Positions 8,045 through 12,182 of a stretch of DNA of 12,182 nt are shown piece by piece. The stretch is from Lunasporangiospora selenospora (Eukaryota > Mortierellomycota > Mortierellomycetes > Mortierellales > Mortierellaceae), in contig JAABOA010000710.1 of the NCBI GenBank assembly GCA_015680635.1, forward strand, positions 1 through 12,182. Direction: 5' to 3'. The position numbers were made by a program, and so were the translations under genes. The notes beneath the pieces were generated by a model that did not search any database, was not told the origin of the DNA, and worked only from the letters and a program-made list of their open reading frames with translations. Positions within the stretch are counted from its first letter, which is position 1. Every line of letters starts with the position of its first letter.

Positions 8045-8584
8045 TCAACCGAGGATGTGTCGATTGGGCTCCAAGCACTCTTTCTCAAAGCCTGGAATGT
8101 GAACAACCTCGATCCCATGCTTTACCATGCTCTCAACTCCTACCACATCCTGCACAAAATGGTCTGGTTCTCGAACCCCAACATAGACACGTCGGATTCC
8201 TGATTCAATCAGTCGTTCGCAGCAAGGTCGGTTTCCTGACAGACGACGACTACAAGGCTCCATGGTGCTGTACATGATCCATTCTCTCTGTCGCATCGGC
8301 GATGGAGACGTCATCTCAGCCAGTACAGTTGAGTTTAGTTTTGATAAACAACACTCCTCTGCATGTGTGTTTCCGGGCAACTCGCGCGAGTACCCTGTTG
8401 TAACTACCTTGAAGGTAGATGTCTCGTCAGCCCCTTCTCCTGCTATTTCCTGCTGTGCCAGGATTGCCCCGACGCAGTAACCTGAGGGAACTGGGATAGA
8501 GAGCTTGGCTTGATCGATTGCAAGTTTCATAAATTTGATGTGTTTCTGTGCATCTTTAAAGAGAGTGAGTAAAGAATGAGTCAT
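8045..8584 (-). CDS. Stand-alone RIB2-type (DRAP) deaminase of riboflavin synthesis, cytidine deaminase superfamily
   Basis: A single exon of 179 aa. It has the zinc-deaminase signature: H74-A-E76 (zinc ligand His and proton-shuttle Glu) in PGNTHAEE, and PCSRRLSGNRPC at 110-121, supplying zinc-ligand cysteines C111 and C121 (or C122). The wide spacing between these cysteines and the TMEPCS..LSGN..C context match the deaminase domain of fungal Rib2. The GIRRVYVGVREP and IEVVHIPGFEKE segments also match. Rib2 deaminates 2,5-diamino-6-ribitylamino-4(3H)-pyrimidinone 5'-phosphate in the fungal route to riboflavin (known). In S. cerevisiae this domain is fused to a pseudouridine synthase; here there is no room for one, so the protein is free-standing. 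The start at 8584 is the first in-frame ATG, in context TGACATGA. It follows VPS1 head-to-tail at about 250 bp. Exact substrate is inferred. Confidence 0.75.
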   Translation of the reverse strand: MTHSLLTLFKDAQKHIKFMKLAIDQAKLSIPVPSGYCVGAILAQQEIAGEGADETSTFKVVTTGYSRELPGNTHAEECCLSKLNSTVLAEMTSPSPMRQREWIMYSTMEPCSRRLSGNRPCCERLIESGIRRVYVGVREPDHFVQDVVGVESMVKHGIEVVHIPGFEKECLEPNRHILG

Positions 8585-8745
8585 GTCAACCAGCGAGATG
8601 GGGGGAGATGCTAATAATTAGTCCATCTAACCGTTACCTCGGTCATCCAAGGAAAGGATTCTCATGGTTGGACTACTGGCTGCCATGTGTCAATGAGTAA
8701 GGGTAAAGGGTAAAATAAACAGTTCCTGGGAACAAGCGCGTCCTC

Positions 8746-8766
8746 TTTTTTTTTTTTTTTTTTTTT
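8746..8766. repeat. Poly(dA:dT) homopolymer of 21 nt
   Basis: An uninterrupted run of 21 T on the plus strand, 7 nt beyond the VPS1 poly(A) hexamer and about 160 bp upstream of the deaminase start. Poly(dA:dT) tracts disfavour nucleosomes in fungal promoters (known). Length may be affected by sequencing error. Confidence 0.85.
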
Positions 8767-8772
8767 ACAAAA

Positions 8773-8778
8773 TTTATT
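8773..8778 (-). terminator. Poly(A) signal of VPS1
   Basis: TTTATT on the plus strand reads AATAAA on the minus strand, 53 nt beyond the proposed VPS1 stop at 8834-8832. Its position supports the short final exon. Confidence 0.6.
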
Positions 8779-8831
8779 ACTCAACTTGCCGTTGCCAGCT
8801 CTGCCTTGGCTCAATTTATGACAACTATGCC

Positions 8832-11800
8832 TTATCCAGATACTATTGAGTTTCATCCATTTCGGTGAGGAAAGAACAGATAAAAGTTGTGTTAGTAAGA
8901 GTGTTGAAAAGTGGCTGCATGGATTTTTCAATGATAGATTATCAACAGACACTCACCAGAGGAGACAATCTCGTCCGCTTTTTGAAGAGCTTCAATCATC
9001 TTTTTGCATTCCTTGCGTCGGTTCTGAGTGAATTCGCTCTCCTTAAGGAGCTCATTCAGAACATCCGCCTTGTACAGCTCCTGCAACAATTCACGCTGGA
9101 GTTCCTCTTTGGCCTTATTCACAAGGTTCAACATGATAGCTTTTGGCACCGTGTCGATAATAGTCCGCTTCACAATGTTAAAGTACGACGAGATCAAGAG
9201 TTCTATTCCATGGCGACAGAAAAACATCAATTAGTAAAGCCAAATAGAGAGCAGTAAAACCAAGACCAATGGATGTGGGGTACACAACTTACTAATAACC
9301 TCTGTCTCGATTTGCTCGCGCTCCGAAAGTGCAGTGGAGGCCTTTAGCACAGCTGGTGGCTATTTGAACAAAAAAAAAAAGGAGTGTTAATATTGGATAG
9401 GTAGTCCAGTAGTAGTTGTCGTTGTCACGTTTCTTGTTGGAAAAGAAACTAGATATGGTTGCTACTTACAGGCTCCATGATGGTAGCCTTCTTCTTCTTG
9501 GCCTGGAAAAAGCTTCCAAAGAAGCCATTGTTGGTAGGCTCGGGCTCCAGACTAGGTGGAAGAGCAGCGAGAGAGTTGCGTCCTTTGGAATCCACTGGGG
9601 GTGGGTTCTTTGCCTGGTTAACGCGTTCGTTAATAACTGCCATCGCTTTGTGTCCGTTCAAGAAGTCGGGATGTGCTGTGTTGATATAGCAAGCCTCCAT
9701 GCTAAATGTTCACCGATGTGATAATGTTCCACGAGTTGGGTAATTGAGAGTAAAAGTAGTAGTGTGATTAGGCAAAGAGAGATCGAGAAGAAACGTTACG
9801 ATAGCCAAAAGTAGCGCATTTTGATAGAATATAAGTAGACTTTGGGAATACCTAATAAGATCCTGAACAAGTTTGTTTGTCGGGTTGAGCTGAGTGCGCA
9901 AAAAGTTGACGACAACCTGGTAGAAGCGATCTTTGAGTTGAGGGAAACGCTTGAATAGCTATCACATAAGAGGCAAGAGACAAAAGTCAAAGTTAATTCT
10001 CAGTAACTCCAGGCGAGCAAGATACATGGGTTGCACTCGGCCTAATTAAAGTCGTTGAATCGTGCAGACGATTGGAGACTGCTTTGAACGAGGTGACGTT
10101 ACCTGTTTGGACAAGAGTTGAGTCAAAATACGGACCAACTCGTCAAAGACAATGGTGACACAGCGCAAACTGGGGTCCTCAAGTCGTTTAATCTGTTGCT
10201 TGATGATGACTTCGAATGCCGTTGTTCCAACAAACAAAGCAGGAGATGAACCCTAGATATTAGTCGAGGGTTGGTAAAAATTTGAACAGCAGGTTAATAC
10301 ACGTCAAATGTCATAATAGGATCAGACTGTTAGGATAAACAACGCCCAGTCTAATAATTTTGCTGTTGGCTTTCTTACAGAAGAGTTGTAGAGAATGGTG
10401 CGAATATCGGGATCCTTGATCTGATCGAAGGGGTCCAGAGACTTGACGCCAGACGAGAACAACTCGTGAAAGACAAAGCTAACACGCGCTCCTCCTGAGA
10501 GTTCAAAAGACGTCAGGTCTGCGGAGCTACCGTCGATAATCGTCCGGAACTCGGCACAGAACTCTGTAATGATATTGAGCACGATGTTGGCCTGGCCAGC
10601 TGCGCCATCACCCATCATATCTCCCAATGATGCAAGCTCTGCCTGATACTTTACAAGTGCTGCCTGGATCTTGGCCTTAATTTCAGGCAACGTGTTGCGG
10701 ATGTGGTGCATCAAGATCTAGAGTGAGGTTGAGGTTCAGATTTTGATCAAACCATCCAGGGTTGCCAGAGAAAAAGCAGTCAGTGACAGGTTACTCCTAT
10801 GCTTCCAAAAGAAAAGCGGTGGTCTTAGATATTCTGTCTTACCATGTTCAGTTTACGAGCAAGGTAAGGCGTACCACAGTACTGTGCCTTGCTCTTGTAG
10901 GCGGAGTGATTCTCAAAGAAGGAACGTTCACCTTCCAGTGACCGCGTGATTGATTTCTTGTTCTCGATATCGCGCTGACCACGGTTCACAACAGGAACGT
11001 ATCCTAGCCGAAGGGGGATAACACGCCCGGCCAAAATATCGACTACATCCGTGCCTGTGTCCATAAGATCAATCTTTGTCAAAACACCGATCGTCCGTGC
11101 TCCTTCAGGATCCACATCGCGCGCCAGTCGCAGTCCATCCGAGTTTGCAAGATCCGTGTTGGCAGCGGTAACAGCAAGAATGATGGCGTTGGGTTTGGTG
11201 ATGTACTTGACAAGCATATCACGGATCTGCTTCTCAATGTCCTTGGGTTGGTCACCAACAGGGACTTTGGTCAGACCAGGAAGATCAACCAAAGTGAGAG
11301 TCAAAACATTGGGAGAGTAGATTCGCAGGTTGATTGGGAGAGGAGAAATGCCGGCGTTCTTGCCAGTCTTGAGTTCTGTATCACGGACAATCTCCTCGCG
11401 GATAAGATTGAAGTCTGTGTATTTGACGCCGGGCTGATGCAAAAACTCTCCCCACTCTTCAGGCTCTTGTTTGTCTGGGCTTGGACGACCATCTAGAAGA
11501 GAGTTAGTAGCAGGCGAGATTCAGGCACATGGTTAGAAACTTAGTGCCTGAGCTGTTTTGGAGAGGGGATTCAAAAGGTCACATGAAGAACAAACGGCCA
11601 GAGTAGAGAGCGCAGTGTCCCTTCTAGAAACGGCTTTTCTCTTTTTTTTTTTTTCCTTTTTCTTCTTTGCCTGTCAGAGCCGCACTTTCTCTGTCACTTT
11701 CACAAAGAGATAACCCCAATACAGTCTGGGCAATGAAAGAGAGCGGAATTGAATTCTCTCTCAAGATAAAACACACACAGGCGCGGCACACAAACGCGTC

Positions 11801-12182
11801 TCGGACTTGCCTTGGTCATCATTTGCTGGTGCTGCAGGAGCAGTGGGGGTGCGATTGATTAGTTGCAAGACCTAGGGTGGCAGGCGATAAAGAGTAATGC
11901 AGGTTAACAAAGCATGCTTGACATCATGGCACACTACATGCGGATTCGGCTGGTTTATTATTATTATTATTTTGCCATGCGGGTCAGATGGATTACCAAG
12001 GGCCGGCGGGTAACAATACCCGAGCCTCGGGGCAAGAAGTCGCGACCAACGATGTTCTCGAGGACGGAACTCTTTCCAGAGGACTGAGAACCAATGACAA
12101 CGATCTGCGGCAGGTCCACGGGGTTGTGGACACCGACCGTCGAGAATGCGTCTTGGAGCTTGTTTATTGTCTTGATGAGCGC
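8832..12182 (-). CDS. VPS1: Dynamin-like GTPase Vps1, ten exons visible, 5' end cut by the window
   Basis: Vps1 is a membrane-fission GTPase acting in Golgi-to-vacuole sorting, endocytosis and peroxisome division (known). Minus-strand exons: 12182-11997, 11871-11811, 11492-10843, 10717-10379, 10252-10103, 9958-9852, 9701-9470, 9359-9293, 9202-8957 and 8842-8832. All joins keep frame and give 682 visible residues. The first, [12 protein letters not shown], starts only a few residues into the family sequence, so just a few codons are missing. GTPase motifs: P-loop GSQSSGKS (31-38), GIVTRRPL (55-62), DLPG (152-155), TKID (221-224). The stalk contains [14 protein letters not shown] and [16 protein letters not shown] variable linker (about 330 nt before the GED) has GFFGSFF, and the GTPase effector domain holds [14 protein letters not shown] and ends IVSSV plus two residues, as in yeast Vps1. 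There is no PH or Pro-rich domain, which favours Vps1 over classical dynamin. Confidence 0.95.
8843..8956 (-). other. Last intron of VPS1, before an 11-nt coding exon
   Basis: Donor GTGAGT at 8956-8951, a perfect TACTAAC branch site (plus-strand GTTAGTA at 8891-8897), and the first AG after it at 8844-8843 (CAATAG). Splicing restores ...VSSV, then SG and a TAA stop. The 114-nt length matches the neighbouring introns. Confidence 0.75.
11493..11810 (-). other. GC-AG intron in VPS1 (318 nt)
   Basis: The donor reads CAAG followed by GCAAGT, so the intron begins with GC rather than GT. Apart from the second base it matches the U1 consensus perfectly. The 3' end has TACTAAC and then CTCTTCTAG. Joining gives ...[12 protein letters not shown] in frame and leads into [11 protein letters not shown], shared with Vps1 proteins. 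It is the longest VPS1 intron seen here; the others are 90-150 nt. It carries a 13-nt T run at 11642-11654. Confidence 0.8.
11955..11972. repeat. (TTA)n microsatellite in the first visible VPS1 intron
   Basis: About five to six TTA units lie inside the 125-nt intron at 11872-11996, close to its GTAATC donor. It is a simple sequence and lies outside the branch-site region. Confidence 0.7.

Larger units (their letters stand above)
8585..8831 (-). promoter_or_regulatory. Short head-to-tail gap: deaminase promoter plus VPS1 3' UTR
   Basis: Only 247 nt separate the VPS1 stop from the deaminase start, both on the minus strand. The gap holds the VPS1 poly(A) signal and a 21-nt T run (A run on the coding strand). 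The rest must serve as the deaminase promoter. No TATA box is evident. Confidence 0.5.

Noticed and set aside
8696-8717. GGGTAA-like units resembling telomere repeat
   Set aside because: Only two irregular units occur, and the usual fungal repeat is TTAGGG; the flanks are ordinary genes.
8746-8831. VPS1 3' end as a retrocopy tail
   Set aside because: VPS1 has nine introns in view and no target-site duplication is visible, so the A run is not evidence of retroposition.
8915-8917. Earlier CAG acceptor for the last VPS1 intron
   Set aside because: It lies upstream of the perfect TACTAAC branch site and would replace the conserved terminal Val with an unrelated tail.
1-12182. Mobile elements, CRISPR arrays, tRNA or rRNA genes
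   Set aside because: No terminal repeats with a transposase or reverse transcriptase frame, no regularly spaced repeats, and no recognisable tRNA or rRNA sequence were seen on either strand.

Overview
The window is nuclear DNA from a filamentous fungus. Five protein-coding genes lie close together. Three of them are cut by many short spliceosomal introns (mostly 87-150 nt) with GT...AG ends and TACTAAC-like branch sites, and AATAAA-type poly(A) signals follow most stop codons. Protein character, intron density and base composition suggest an early-diverging fungus, probably Mucoromycota/Mortierellomycotina. That placement is an inference and was not tested by search.

Layout, left to right: (1) 87-3617, plus strand, six exons: the nucleolar DEAD-box RNA helicase Dbp10 (DDX54 family), 997 aa, with a long RGG tract. 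(2) 3806-5343, minus strand, four exons: the Ran-binding protein RanBP1 (yeast Yrb1), 200 aa, with an 11-codon first exon and a 709-nt first intron. It converges on DBP10, and the two poly(A) signals are about 70 bp apart. (3) 5344-5850: a divergent promoter region with two abutting dyads. (4) 5851-7254, plus strand: an unrecognised single-pass membrane protein with a Ser/Thr/Pro-rich ectodomain and a cytoplasmic tail ending near a PPPY motif; its start codon is uncertain. (5) 7255-8044: a gene-poor stretch with a GA-rich microsatellite. (6) 8045-8584, minus strand, intronless: a stand-alone RIB2-type deaminase of riboflavin synthesis. (7) 8832-12182, minus strand, ten visible exons: the dynamin-like GTPase Vps1, missing only its first few codons at the window edge. 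It has one GC-AG intron and an 11-nt last coding exon.

The genes do not form a pathway. They serve 60S ribosome assembly, the Ran transport cycle, riboflavin synthesis and membrane fission, as expected for ordinary euchromatic housekeeping DNA. I found no transposon, viral remnant, CRISPR array, tRNA or rRNA. The least explained parts are the membrane-protein gene and the dyad-bearing region it shares with RanBP1. Exon boundaries were worked out by hand from reading frame, splice consensus and conserved protein motifs. All predicted junctions keep frame, but none is confirmed by RNA data.
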